Assembly (NCBI GenBank): GCA_022414725.1
Contig: CM039464.1
Span: 59,265,160 to 59,329,159, forward strand
Direction: 5' to 3'
DNA: 64,000 nt
From: Microglena sp. YARC
Lineage: Eukaryota; Chlorophyta; Chlorophyceae; Chlamydomonadales; Chlamydomonadaceae
Shown: piece after piece, positions 22,180 to 33,958 of the stretch
How positions within the stretch are numbered: the stretch's first letter is position 1
Layout of the letters: the number at the start of each line of letters is the position of its first letter
Made by a program: the position numbers and the translations under genes
The notes under the pieces: generated by a model
What the model was told of the DNA's origin: nothing
The model's input: only the letters and a program-made list of their open reading frames with translations
Databases searched by the model: none

Positions 22180-22810
22180 CTCATTGATTGAGACAATGTA
22201 TTGGATTTTGGAATGCAATTGTTGACTGTCAGGATGATTTTGTGAAAAGAGGCTTGCTAGAGAATGTTCTAATGGCAACCAAAGAGAACAACAAACAATG
22301 TTGGTCTCATGGATTAATAATATGCATTCTGAGATCAGGTGTTGAAGAGAAGTCTGGTGATATTCTCCAAGATAAAACGACTCCACTGAGAAAGATTGAC
22401 ATAAGACCAATTCATGAAGGCATCTCTAAAATAGCTGACATTTAGTGACAACCTTTACGTACAGTGAACCCCAGGTGATAACAAAGAAGGCTGTATTAAA
22501 TATATCACCTTTGCGACTTGGATGATGTCAGATGATGCCAATTTGCTAATTAAACATACTAATGATATCAAATGCATAGCAAGACTACGTTGTCGAGCGC
22601 ACAATCTGAAGTTCTGAATGTTGAATATGTTAGGAGTTCCTCGCGTTCTTATAGAACTTGCAAGTGCTCTGGTATGGAGGTTTGATGGTAGAAGAGGTTG
22701 ATGGTAGAACATTGTAGAAGATGAAACGCATTTCATTTTAGAATGTCCTTTATTCTCTGAGGATAGAAAGTTGCTGTTTGAGAAGCTGAAAATTGGAAAC
22801 CTGAACTAGG
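22180..22810 (+). pseudogene. LINE C-terminal region with zinc-binding motif
   Basis: An 85-codon frame (22188-22445) is followed, after frame changes, by RLRCRAHNLK, then RSYRTCKCSG, then EDETHFILECPLF. The order of basic segment, CxC, and E-D-E-x-H-F...C matches the zinc-binding C-terminal region (zf-RVT) of LINE-type reverse transcriptases. Stops and shifts between the parts show decay. It lies on the same strand as the RT fragment at 18833-19048, about 3.1 kb downstream of it. Confidence 0.65.
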
Positions 22811-24435
22811 GGCCCCCATCGGTAAAACGATTGTTTGGGGGACAGTCCGTCAGGGCTTTTCCTTTCTTAGCCGCTCCTGTCATGGTTGGGAAGGTCCCTT
22901 TAGCCTATTTAAAAAGAAATGGCGTTGAATGGATCCCTTATATTGGCACCGCGCTTCTTGGTCGACGCGCTTTCTGGTCGTGATTTCTTTTTCTGTGATT
23001 TGGACCTAAACATAACTTGCCAGAATCTTTTTTTGAGAGTTGATATGTGAAGCCAATGAAATTGGCAACGCGGCCGTACTTTTAAACCCATGTAAACATA
23101 TTCCCCCAAGAAGTGCAACAATCACTCATGCGTTTTTATACGTTTATATGCATACGCTTACACGTCCATACGTTTATACGGCATATAAAATGAAAATATA
23201 TGTTTGCTTCCCAACCCTACCTTTATGACCTACGCCTTGACTGTAAAAACGACAACAAGGATGATGAAAGGGTGCCAAAGACCCCCCAAATTTGCAATGT
23301 CACATGAGGGTGGTTGTACGTTCCCTCGAGCCGTGGGCACAGCACCTGACTTCAACCCAATCTGTCTTCCTTCCAAATTGTACATTTACAGCTGTAGTCT
23401 GGCTCCTCGTCATGGTTGGGCAAGTCCCTTTAGCCTACTTGGCTACCCCTGGACTGTAAAAATACATGCATGCAGTCTGGCTGTGTCGGGTGCATGCACA
23501 TCTCGAGTGGGTGGAGCCAGCTGTACCCACCAGAGTCAGGCATAACGGCTGTATGACGCAATTGGGCTGCAACTTGAATTTCTAAATAGTTAACTGGGGA
23601 AACGCAAAGCCGAAAAATACAGTACCCTCCCAGGGTTTATTATTTGAGCGATGTGTCGCTATTAGCGATGAAACCCATCGCTTTCGAGATTGGCCTAGCG
23701 ATGAATCCGATTTGAGCGATGCAGCTAGATCTGGCCCTCGAGTCCCAACTGTCCTGGCTCAGGCCGCCCAGCCTAGCCTAGCCTAGTAGGAGGTGACCTG
23801 GCCTGGAACTCCTCGAATTTCTGGCCAGGCTCCCCCCCGAGGCTCCCCCCTTCCCGGGCCCCTCCCCCCCGTGCAGTAACACCTCTGCACCCACACGTGG
23901 TAACTCTCGCCGTAGTAGTTGAGGTCAAACCCTGGCTTGCAGTTACATGAGAGGGGTCGAGTGCGGTCTGCAGCCTCGTTGCTGTTCTCGAGGACAAAAT
24001 TACAATCGGTATGACGAATTTTCCCAGGATGCTCCCTGATAAGAGAAAGACTGTTCCCCCTATGGGTCATGGCCAAACAGATGTATGCAGACCATGCACC
24101 AGGTGCATTGCACCGAGTTTACTTGCGTAGGCTGATCGACACGATTGGAGAGGAATTGAGTGGATAACTGCGTGCAAAACAGAAGCTCTAGGCGTTTAGA
24201 TTTGTAATTGCGCAGTCCCGGTACACCATGCGGAATCAGCACCTCGCAACTTGGTTCAATTAGGTAGGTTGAATTTGTAGCCTGGTCCGGCCTGGTCTTT
24301 GTCTTTTCTGCATGATCAAAGCTCGTCGCAAATGAAGCGCAAGAGCGGTAGGCAGATTGGTGGGAGGAGGGGAGTATGTGCATGTTGGTGGGTGGTTGGG
24401 TCGTGGTTGGTCGTTGGTCGGCCCCCTTAGGGGGA
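22811..24435. other. No confident gene; short duplications
   Basis: GTCATGGTTGGGAAGGTCCC at about 22879 recurs in near-identical form at about 23410. GAGCGATG/AGCGATGAA motifs repeat at 23645-23735. The minus-strand frames at 23773-24383 lack recognised domains. Confidence 0.35.
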
Positions 24436-24439
24436 AAGG

Positions 24440-25115
24440 CCTATGTCTCCGCGACCTCCAGACCTATGCGATACTTACTTACGCGATATCGTGCTGTTTG
24501 TTCAAATCTTCACATCTTCAAATTTCCCAAGAATGCCGGTCAAAATTGCCGGTTAATCTGACTGGCCTGAAATCTTTCCGACTCGTGCTCGATTCCCGTC
24601 GGGGGCGGATTACCTCTGAGGGCACTTTTTCGCGTACGTATCTCAGGGTTGCGGACTGTGGACGCGGCGTTTTCATTTGTCGTTTCCCTCCTGTCCTGTG
24701 GACTCAGTCTAGGGACCTGGAGCATGTCTACGATTTCCCCTTGAAGAATTCACTTCTTCGTGACTCTCGTAGCTCATTACATCATCGCATTGTGCTTGAC
24801 AGGGAAATCTGCTCTTCCACACTAGTTCCTGCAGGTTGCGAAGTAGCAACTGTAGCCTCGGGAGTTGCTGCACCTGCCTCCATGGAACTTCGGGAAGTCA
24901 GTGAGCTAATAAGTTCATTAGCCTTACAGGGCACCAAGTTGAATAATAATGCCATGCCATGCTACATTGATTCTTGACCCTCCCAATATTAAATGTAACG
25001 GATAAGTAAGCAACTGCTTGTGCATCCATCACCAAGGAGACTGCCACTGCTGCTTGACGAACATTACACCACCCCCGGGGCCGACCTCCAAGGGACCCGC
25101 CAGGGCCCCCTACTA
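24440..25115 (+). repeat. Dispersed repeat Y, copy 1
   Basis: It matches 58835-59495 in order: GATTCCCGTCGGGGGC, TGCTTGACAGGGAAATCTGC, CACACTAGTTCCTGCAGGTT, CTCCATGGAACTTCGGG, AATAATGCCATGCCATGC and GAACATTACACCACCCCC. The first motif contains a tRNA B-box-like GCTCGATTCCC, so a tRNA-related origin is possible. A 206-codon frame at 24357-24977 runs into it; I do not treat that as a gene. Confidence 0.7.
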
Positions 25116-25119
25116 TTTA

Positions 25120-25860
25120 CCGCCCCTCCATGGGTAGCGACTTCGGTACATCAGGCGTACTGCCGGGTGCGCCAAACGGGTGCGCCAAACGGATGCGCCA
25201 AACGGAGGCGCCAAACGGGTGCGCTAGGGAACCTAAGGGTTCGCCCTACAAAGTGCATTTATACCGCACCAACTGACGTTTGCAAACGGCAGGCAGCTCG
25301 ATAAACCCGCAAATACAGTCACCTATTCTCCGACTCGAAGCAATTTTCAGACAAGTTGTATCTTCAGTCACGTCACCTCGTATTCCAGGTAGATTTAAGT
25401 CAAACTGCGCCCCGAACCACTTGACGTTGGGATTTGACAGTCAAGTCATCCCGAAGGAGACTGCCTAGTCACGCACAGCCGGAGGGTGCACAGCCCCAGT
25501 TTATGAGGTAACGCGCAACTGTGTACCAAAGCGCGGGATACGAGACACACGTTCCGCAATAACAGCCAAGAGGGCAGCAACAAGGTTGCTCACACCGCAC
25601 ATTGCACACAGCACACAAAACAACCCTAGTGACAGCGGGGCTCAGCGAGGCTTCCTCATGCCTCCAGCGGATCCCCATTCAATTGCCAACACAAGGGCGG
25701 TCACGCCACACAGAGGACACACCGCACACCTCACACCGCACACAAAACAACCCTACTTATAACGGGGCTACCCATCCGGCCATCCCCATCCCCATCCCCA
25801 GCGGATCCCTTGGTCCAATCCAACACAAGGGCGGTCACGCCCTTGTTGTGTGAGGGTGGT
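25120..25860 (+). repeat. Modular repeat R3, copy a
   Basis: A 5' module (CCCCTCCATGGGTAGCGACT...CAGGCGTACTGCCGG) is followed by a (GTGCGCCAAACGG)n minisatellite, a CCTAAGGGTTCGCCCTA module, and a long 3' body with CTGACGTTTGCAAACGGCAG, GTAGATTTAAGTCAAACTGC and ACAACCCTACTTATAACGGG. It ends near AAGGGCGGTCACGCCCTTGTT. Related copies lie at 28940-29560 (minus), 37255-37960 and 38290-38434. The end CACGCCCTTGTT(ACCGCCCC) links it to the large satellite at 38.4 kb. Confidence 0.8.
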
Positions 25861-26730
25861 GGTGGTGGTGGGCTATGGAAAGGGGGGGGCTTCAAAAACG
25901 AAAAACAAATCCCTGGTCATTCTTGCGAACCTGCGAAGCTCTGCCAGCGATTCCGAGATAGGATGAACAATTAGGCAACAAAGTACTAGCGCGAACTACT
26001 TGTTGGAGAATAGCTTTCATTCGGGAAAATGGACACCTGCAGTCACCGATGTGCTTTTTCTGCATGCGTCGAAAATGGCGCTGTTGTAGGGCGGAACCAG
26101 GCCGATTTCAATCAGTCCCACACATCGCTAAAATAGTAGGGTGCCCTAGGGGGCCCTGCGGTGGTCGGCCCAAGATGTGTCCTTTGAAGTGGTTGCGAGA
26201 AAGCAACGCATGTCGGGAGGGGCCAGGGTCAAGGCAAGAGTGGATACTCATAGGCTTATACAACCTGCTGACGTGTCACCCACGACGGTACTCGGAGTGT
26301 TCCGAGAAGACCGAAAAATCTCTGTGGAAACACGCCCTAAGGTGCCAACGGCAAGTAGAAAGTCGCAGGACGGTAGTACTGAAGGGAAGGGAACGGGTTG
26401 GTTGTATTGGTTTAACCAGCTTTGCACAGCTTCGACGGACCCAATCAAACTGAATTCCTGACAATTCCAACGGACTGTTCGCCCATCTCCGGCTTTATGG
26501 TCAACCGTTCTAACAGGCAATATAACTAATAATCTCATTTGCCGACCGTTTCTCTGTGATTTTCGACCATTCAACGGTTGCCAACATTTTTTACGACAAA
26601 TTTCTCCAATTTCTACGATGTCGGTTTATTAACCAACATTTTGACCATTTTCTCAGTTCCTATCGCATTGGTCAGTAGCCTACGGGCCGACCAACTGCTG
26701 TAGAACTGCCGGAAGATACGATGACATATC
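25861..26730. other. No confident gene; DNA-transposon end fragment
   Basis: Overlapping frames at 26049-26461 (134 and 94 codons) and 26248-26574 have no recognised domain. TCTCTGTGGAAACACGCCCTA at about 26320-26340 resembles the right end of the element at 57759-58773, so part of this stretch is transposon debris. Confidence 0.4.
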
Positions 26731-26732
26731 AG

Positions 26733-27238
26733 TAGGGCTGTCAAGCTTTATATCGCCCGGTATTTATTTTACCGTGTACCGTACGATATATCGTACGGTA
26801 ATAAAGTTCCAGTTTTGGGATTAGCGTACAACATATCGTGTTTACCGTACGATATATCGTGTTTAACCATATCCTGTGGTCCTCTGGTCTACGAAAACAT
26901 CTTACACCCGGCAGGTCGGCGGTTCGGTTCTCGTCAGGGGCACCTGAGCCTGGGCCAGGGAATTTAGTATACCGCCTTATACCGTACTATATATCACGAT
27001 ATATCGTACGGTAATAGACCACGATATTACCGTGTTGTTCTATCTCCCTCAGTATAGGTTCATTTGACTTGATTTTAAGTGTATGGACGTGTAAACGGTA
27101 TTTCCTGTTATATCCCCTTGGTCTTATACTGATTTTCCCCCAAAAGGGTATAAACATATCGTACGGTATCGATACCGTACGGTGTATCACGATATATTGA
27201 ACGGTAATTGAAAATATCGTACGGTATTGACAGCCCTG
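26733..27238. mobile_element. Non-autonomous hAT-type element, 506 bp
   Basis: Ends are TAGGGCTGTCAA at the left and TTGACAGCCCTG at the right: 12-bp inverted repeats with one mismatch at the outermost base. A perfect 8-bp direct duplication CATATCAG flanks it at 26725-26732 and 27239-27246, which is the hAT signature. The interior is packed with copies of ACCGTACGATATATCGT in both orientations, including a 24-bp perfect palindrome at 26777-26800. It codes no transposase. Confidence 0.93.
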
Positions 27239-27319
27239 CATATCAGTGCTTTTAGTAATTTTGATTTATGTTTTGGCATGGTGTCATTTCCGCCTACATT
27301 TACAGCTTGTTTCTCTTCT

Positions 27320-27782
27320 AGTAACTGACTGGAGTTGGGGGTCCGATTAAGGATTGTGTTTTGGAGGGTTTAGACTTTAGACTCGATCTCTAACCAGGCC
27401 TTAACTTTCGGGAAGATGGTTGGAAACATTCCACCAGTTACGCAGCCTTTTGCATCTGGCCAGATCAGTTCAAAATGGGTCAACGTGGCAAATGCGCTCT
27501 GCAGCACTTGCTCGCGATTCAAACGCTGATTTCAGCGTTTATCCCGCTTCTTGCCGCTGCTGGTTACCTCATGATGACCAGTCCAAATTTGTGTGGCAGG
27601 GACGGTGACCTGCTGCTGCAAATCCATTTTGGTGAAACTGTGCGATCGATGATGATTGTCCGAGAAAGAAAGAAAAGAGGCGGGACTCCAAAGAAGCGTG
27701 ATTTTGAAGAGGCGCTCGCCAACTTGGTGACGTCACCAGATCTAATCATCAACCGAATTTAACCGCCCCTTAACTTTCTTTA
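27320..27782 (+). mobile_element. TTAA-family block A, copy at 27 kb
   Basis: Direct-orientation copy of 12300-12720, beginning GGGGGTCCGATTAAGG and ending CCGCCCCTTAACTTTCTTTAA. The internal small frames are those of the other copies. Confidence 0.7.
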
Positions 27783-27830
27783 AGGGTGGATTTCCATAGG
27801 CCGTGGATGGGTCTGGATGGGTCGACCAAT
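27783..27830. mobile_element. Solo end of a GGGTGGATT-type MITE
   Basis: GGGTGGATTTCCATAGG followed by GGATGGGTCTGGATGGGTC resembles the terminal 40 bp of the element at 14823-15616. The rest of the element is absent. Confidence 0.6.
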
Positions 27831-27831
27831 G

Positions 27832-27907
27832 ATGTAGCAACCCGTTCTTTACCGCAGTAAGACACGGCTCCCTTATTACCACGCCCTACTTTGTGTTACC
27901 ATCATTT
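27832..27907 (+). repeat. tRNA-derived SINE, copy 4 (3' part only)
   Basis: Only the distal body is present: GTAGCAACCCGTTCT, ACACGGCTCCCTTATTACCACGCCC and TTACCATCATT, matching copy 3 at 20145-20220. Confidence 0.65.
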
Positions 27908-28935
27908 ATGAAAAATCTTGGAATCTGTTGGAATGGTCAAAATGGGAGGCAAATCATGCAGCCCAATACAATAAATTTTCTTTATTTGCCAAACGCTTTT
28001 TTCTGTTTGACCAATGCAAACAATTTCACGTGTGCCACCTATTTAATGTTTCACCCTCCCCAAATGTTACACTTGACCATCGTGCGCGCCATGTACTTCA
28101 TGTTTATGCCTCCCCAAATATTACACGCGGGCATAGCGCTGCCAGATACTTGTTATGGTAAAACAAATTACTGCCGAACCAGGAGTAAAAAAGAGGAAAC
28201 CCAGCCCCATACCTAAACATTTGTGGAGGGCTGATTGGCCAATTTGTTAAATGCGTGCTAGAGTCCTTTTGGTGGGCCTCAAAAAAGGTTCTGTGTAGCC
28301 TAATAAATGGTCACCAGGCCAATTTGTTTACAGGTAGTGCGTACAGGAGTCCTTTTGTTGGACCTTAACTCAGACGGCTCTGTGTACCCTTATAACTGGT
28401 CACCTGACCTTTCTACCGCCCTCGATGTAGCAGAGACCCCACTCAACTGTTTCACTGGTTACTTTAACTTTGTTACATGGCTCCAAAAGACTGGAACGGC
28501 CAAAGCATGTTGTGTGGTCTATCAGCTGGAATGGTCTAGTTTCCATCCTCTGACATCATGGAAGTCCATGCCTGCTTGCTGCATATTCCCTTCCAATTTT
28601 TGAGGATTACTCGGAAGACTCCTCTTGGATGTTGTGGAGCGGGCTTGTCTTGGGCCAACAATGACCTGTTGATGACAACGTAATGTAATGATGTGATCTG
28701 GTCCCGGGTTGTTCAAACGGACCCCAGGTCACACTAAATCGGTAGGTTGCGTAGACGGACGCACCCAATTTCGTAGGTTGTGTCCTGGGACGTAGTCAAA
28801 TCCTCAGGCTGCGTCCCACTATTTCCCTATTTCCTCTCACATAGTAACTACTGCTCGATGCGTCTCATTTCATTTCACTTCGAGGCCAATTCGAGGCCAT
28901 TCAAATTATGTGGCTCAGAGAGTCCGCTGCGTCCT
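27908..28935. other. No gene recognised
   Basis: Plus frames at 27893-28216 and 28307-28603 (107 and 98 codons) lack recognised motifs. AATATTACACGCGGGC/CCTCCCCAAA-type segments repeat loosely near 28050-28130. Confidence 0.35.
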
Positions 28936-28939
28936 GCAC

Positions 28940-29560
28940 CACCCTAACAGAGACACTCTCGGGCAGGTGACGCAATGGGACGCATGGTAACAAGGGCGTG
29001 ACTGTCTGAGGATTGGACCAATTGGACCGAGGGATCCGCTGGGGATCGGTGGCTGGGGATGGCCGGATAGGTAGCCCCCCTGTAAGTAGGGTTGTTTTGT
29101 GTGCGGTGTGTCTAACCTTGTTGCTACCCTCGTGAACCTTGTTGCTGCCCTCGTGGCTGTTCTTGCGAAATGTGTGTCTCGTATACCGCGCTTTGGTACA
29201 CAGTCGCGCGTTACCACATGAACTGGGGCTGTGCACCCTTCGACAGTGACTAGGCAGTCTTCTTCGGGATGACTGCCGAATTCAAACGTCAAGTAGTTCG
29301 GGGCGCAGTTTGACTTAAATCTACCTGGAAGATGAGGTGACGTGACTGAAAATACAATTTGCTTCGAGTCGGAGAAGAGGTGACTGTCTTTGCGAGTTTA
29401 TTGAGCTGCCTGCCGTTTGCAAACGTCAGTTGGTGCGGTCCAAATGCAATTTGTAGGGTGAATCCTTAGGTTTCTTAGCGCATCCGTTTGGCGCGCCCGG
29501 CAGTACGCCTGATGTACCGAAGTCGCTACCCATGGAGGGGCGGTAATGAAGTGAGACGCA
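28940..29560 (-). repeat. Modular repeat R3, copy b
   Basis: Reverse-complement copy of the element at 25120-25860. The header (GGCAGTACGCCTGATGTACC on the plus strand) is at about 29498-29517, and the minisatellite is shortened to two GCGCATCCGTTTGGC-like units. The two longest minus frames across it are shared by other copies and are not taken as genes. Confidence 0.8.
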
Positions 29561-30050
29561 ACCAACATCCTAAACCTGCGTCTGCGACGCAATGGACCTT
29601 CACCATGTTGCGTCAACGGACCCTCCCCATGTTGCGTCCTGCAACAAAGGACGCTGCGTCCTGCACAACCCTGACCTGGTCCCATGACCTCGCATGAACT
29701 CTCATGAGGGGGGAGGGGGATCTTGATTTCAACATTGGCAGAATAATTGAAACATGGCTCATTCATCATAAATATTCCTATATACCAACACCCATAGCTA
29801 ATATACCAACACCCATAGCTAAAACCATATGGCAGCCTCCAGCCAGCTTCAACAGCCGGGCACTGGGTCAAGAACACATTTTCCAGTCGCATTGACATGC
29901 CCGTAATATCAACGTTAAGACGCACTAGCTAGCTTAAGGTTTGTCGTAAGAACGGGAGAAATGAGCTACCTAGAAGCTGCTACGCAAAGCCCAAAAATGA
30001 AACGGTGAAAACAAGTCTGCGAGCCAGCCAGTCAGTCAGCCATCCACCTT
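29561..30050. other. No gene recognised
   Basis: Contains two adjacent copies of ATATACCAACACCCATAGCTA (about 29777-29820) and unassigned sequence downstream of the FkbM-like gene. Confidence 0.4.
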
Positions 30051-30692
30051 CTATTCCCCCTGTGATCCACGAGCGTCCGATGATATCCGACGCCTGATCC
30101 AGGGTTTCTCGATACGAATCAGAGTGTACTCAGCGCAACAATCCCCGATCATATTGTTCTCCTTCGAGACTATGGCGTACCCAAGATTATAGAGGTGGGT
30201 AAAGAGCAGGATCATTTCGCTTTCTCTCGCAAAAGGGGCAGGCCCAATCGGCTTAAAATGCATTTCAATAGAAAGCTGGAAGGGGAGGACTGGATCAGTC
30301 TCTATCCAATCTTCAAGAACGCTGACCTCAAATCCTTCGATGTCAATCTTTAACACATCGATCTTGGGATGGTTCAGCATTTGGGTGACCTCAGTTAGCG
30401 ACTTGAAGTTCGCACCAGCTCCTGCCTGTGCTGACTGGCCGATGCAGATTTTGTGGAATTGATGGTTCTCGCTCAACGTCTTCCCTTGCGCCACGGTGCA
30501 GTCAAAGGTGAACACTTGGCACTTGGTCTTAGCCAAAATAGATTCTTCAAACTCATATTGATTGTTGCTTCCAATTGAGTATATCACACAAGGCGGCTGA
30601 AGGGAATCGACTCCGCAAAGCAGTTTGCCTTCCGTTGGGTCCCCGGCCTGTCCTACTCCATACCTTGTAAGTAAATTGGATTTGAATTTCAA
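30051..30692 (-). CDS. FkbM / Methyltransf_24-like methyltransferase, probable 3' exon
   Basis: 213 codons ending at TAG. Motifs in order: RYGVGQAGDPTEGK (about 10-23), VIYSIGSNNQYEFEESI (SAM-binding region, about 36-52), VFTFDCTV (about 60-67), then IDVLKIDIEGFEVSVLEDW, the conserved D-x-E-G segment of this family. The C-terminal half includes LSIEMHF. Family members usually have a longer N-terminus, often with a membrane anchor. Here AG just before GTATGGAGTAGG at about 30663 fits a splice acceptor, so residues before RYG may be intron and the upstream exon is not identified. The substrate is unknown; the family methylates diverse sugars and small molecules. The GAT-repeat array starts 145 bp away on the 5' side. 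Confidence 0.75.
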   Translation of the reverse strand: MKFKSNLLTRYGVGQAGDPTEGKLLCGVDSLQPPCVIYSIGSNNQYEFEESILAKTKCQVFTFDCTVAQGKTLSENHQFHKICIGQSAQAGAGANFKSLTEVTQMLNHPKIDVLKIDIEGFEVSVLEDWIETDPVLPFQLSIEMHFKPIGPAPFARESEMILLFTHLYNLGYAIVSKENNMIGDCCAEYTLIRIEKPWIRRRISSDARGSQGE

Positions 30693-30837
30693 TGTGAAAT
30701 TTGAACTTGCATGGTTTTCGGCAAGAGCCCCCTGTCATTCCGCGGCCAACACACTCAGCAAATTTTCCGCGTCTCTTGCGTCGCTGCAAAGGACTTGTTT
30801 GACCCATTCTTTCGCCATTCCGTCACTGCACATGCGA

Positions 30838-32824
30838 TGATGAGAATGCTGTGGATGATGATGATGAGGAGGAGGAGGATGTGGATGATGAGAATGCTGA
30901 AGCTGATGCTGAGGACGGTGATTGTGAGGAGGAGAATGTGGATGATACCGATGATGATGCCCTTGATAATGATGATGCCGTTGATGATGCTGATGATGAT
31001 GATGCTGATGATGATGCTGATGATGATGCTGATGATGCCAATGATGATGATGCTGATGATGATATTGATGATGATATTGATGATGCTGATGATGCCAATG
31101 ATGAGAATGCTGATGCTGATGATGATTATGATGAGGATAGTGGCAAGGATGAGGATGATAGGGATGGTGATGCTGATGCTGATGATGATGCTGATGATGC
31201 CGATGATTAGAATGCTGAGTATAAGGAGGAGGAGGAGGAGGAGGAGGAGGAGGAGGAGGAGGAGGAGGAAAATGACGATGGTGAGGAGGAGAATGCTAAG
31301 GAGGAGGATGTTAATGATGATGAGAATGCTGAGGATGATGATGATGGAAAGGAGACAGTAAAGGGTGAGTATGATGATGAGTATGATGAGGATGATGATG
31401 AGTATGATGAGTATGAGTATGATGATTATGATGATGCCGATGATGATGATGCCGTTGATGATGATGCCGTTGATGATGATGTTGATGCTGCTGATGACCG
31501 TGAGAAGGATGATGATTAGGAGGAGGAGGAGGAGGAGGATGCCATAGATGATGATGCCGATGATGCCGATGCTGATGATGCTGATGACCGTGATAAGGAT
31601 GATGTTAAGGAGGAGGAAGGTGATGATGAGGATAGTGATGATGGTGATGATGATGATGATAATGATGATGAGGAGGATGCCGATGATAAGAATGCTGAGG
31701 ATGATGATGAGGAGGTTGATTCAGATAATAATAATAATTATGTTGATGATGATGATGATGGTGATGCCAATGATGAGAATGCTGATGAAAAGGAGGACGA
31801 GTAGATGGTAATTGATGATGATGATGATGATGAGGAGGAGAATGCTGAGGAGGAGGATGTTGATAATGATGAGAATGCTAAGGATGATGATGATTGAAAG
31901 GAGACGGTAAAGGGTGAGTAGTATGAGTACAAGGTTGAGGGTAAGGGTGAGGAGGTAATGAGGATGAGATTGATGAGTATGAGTATGAGTATGATGATTA
32001 TGGTGATGCCGATGATGCTGATGCCGTTGATGATGATGTTGATGCTGATGATGACCGTGAGAAGGATGATGATTAGGAGGAGGTGGAGGATGCCATAGAT
32101 GATGATGCCGTTGATGCCGATGCTGATGCCGATGCTGATGACCGTGATAAGGATGATGTTAAGGAGGAGGAAGGTGATGATGAGGATAGTGATGATGGTG
32201 ATGATGATGGTGATGATGATGATGATGATGAGGAGGAGGAGGATGCCGATGATAAGAATGCTGAGGATGATGATGAGGAGGTTGATACAGATAATAATAA
32301 TTATGTTGATGATGATGATGATGGTGATGCCAATGATGAGAATGCTGATGAAAAGGAGGACGAGCAGATGGTAATCGATGATGATGATGATGAGGAGAAT
32401 GCTGAGGAGGAGAATGTTGATCATGAGGAGAATGCTAAGGATGATGATGATGGAAAGGAGACGGTAAAGGGTGAGTAGTATGAGTACAAGGTTGAGGATA
32501 AGGGTGAGGAGGTAATGAGGATGAGGATGATGATTAGGATGATGATAACGATGATGCGTATGAGTATTAGAATGAGTATGAGTATGAGTATGAGTATGAG
32601 TATGAGTATGATGGTGATGATGATGCCGATGCCGATAGTGATGATGATGATTTTAATGCCATTGATGATGATGCTGATGCTGATGACCGTGATAAGGATG
32701 ATGATAAGAAGGAGGAAGGTGCTGCTGCTGATGATGAAGATGATGATAATGATGAAGATGCTGCTGCTGCTGCTGATGATGAAAATGATAATGATGAGCA
32801 GGAGAAGGATGCCGATGATAATAA

Positions 32825-32855
<31 letters not shown>

Positions 32856-32917
32856 TATAATGGCAATGATGCCAGTAATGATGATGATTATGATGGCAAT
32901 GATGCCAGTGATGCCAG

Positions 32918-32948
<31 letters not shown>

Positions 32949-33207
32949 GATTATGATGCCGTTGATGATGATGATGATGATGAGTATGATGATGACGATA
33001 AAGATGATGATGCCAATGATGATGATGATGATGATGATTATGATGATGATGATGGTGATGATGATGGTGATGATGATGCCGATGGTGATGATTATGATGA
33101 TGATTTTAATGCCATTGATGATGATGATGATGATGATGCCATGATGATGATGATGATGCCAATGATGGTGATGATGATGACCTTGAGAAGGATGATGTTT
33201 AGGAGGG

Positions 33208-33238
<31 letters not shown>

Positions 33239-33239
33239 A

Positions 33240-33274
<35 letters not shown>

Positions 33275-33863
33275 AATGATGATGAGGCCAATGATGATGA
33301 TGATGATGATAATGGTGCTGCTGATGATGATGTTGATGATGATGATGTTGATGATGATGGCCGTGAAAAGGACGATGATGATGAGGAGGATAGTGATGAT
33401 GATGATGATGACGATGACCGTGAGAAGGATGCTGATGCTGATGATGATGCCAATGATGATGTTGCCAATAATGATGATGATGCTGATGCTGATGATGTTG
33501 ATGATGCTGATGATGATGAGGCCAATGATGCTGATGAGGATGATGCTGATGATGATGTTGATGATGTTGATGATGATGATGATGGCCGTGATAAGGACGA
33601 TGCTGATGAGGAGGATAGTGATGCTGATGATGCTGATGATGATGATTATGGTGATAATGATGTAATAATGATAAAAAGGAGGAGGAGAAGAATGCCGATG
33701 ATTATTATGCTGTTGCTGCTGCTGATGATGATGGCAATGATGCCAGTGATGATTATGATTATGATTATGATTAAGATTATTATGATGATGATGCTGCCAT
33801 TGATGATGATGATGGTGATGATGATGATGATGATGATGATGATGCCATTGATGATGATGCCAT

Positions 33864-33899
<36 letters not shown>

Positions 33900-33919
33900 C
33901 AATAGAGATGATGATGCCA

Positions 33920-33958
<39 letters not shown>

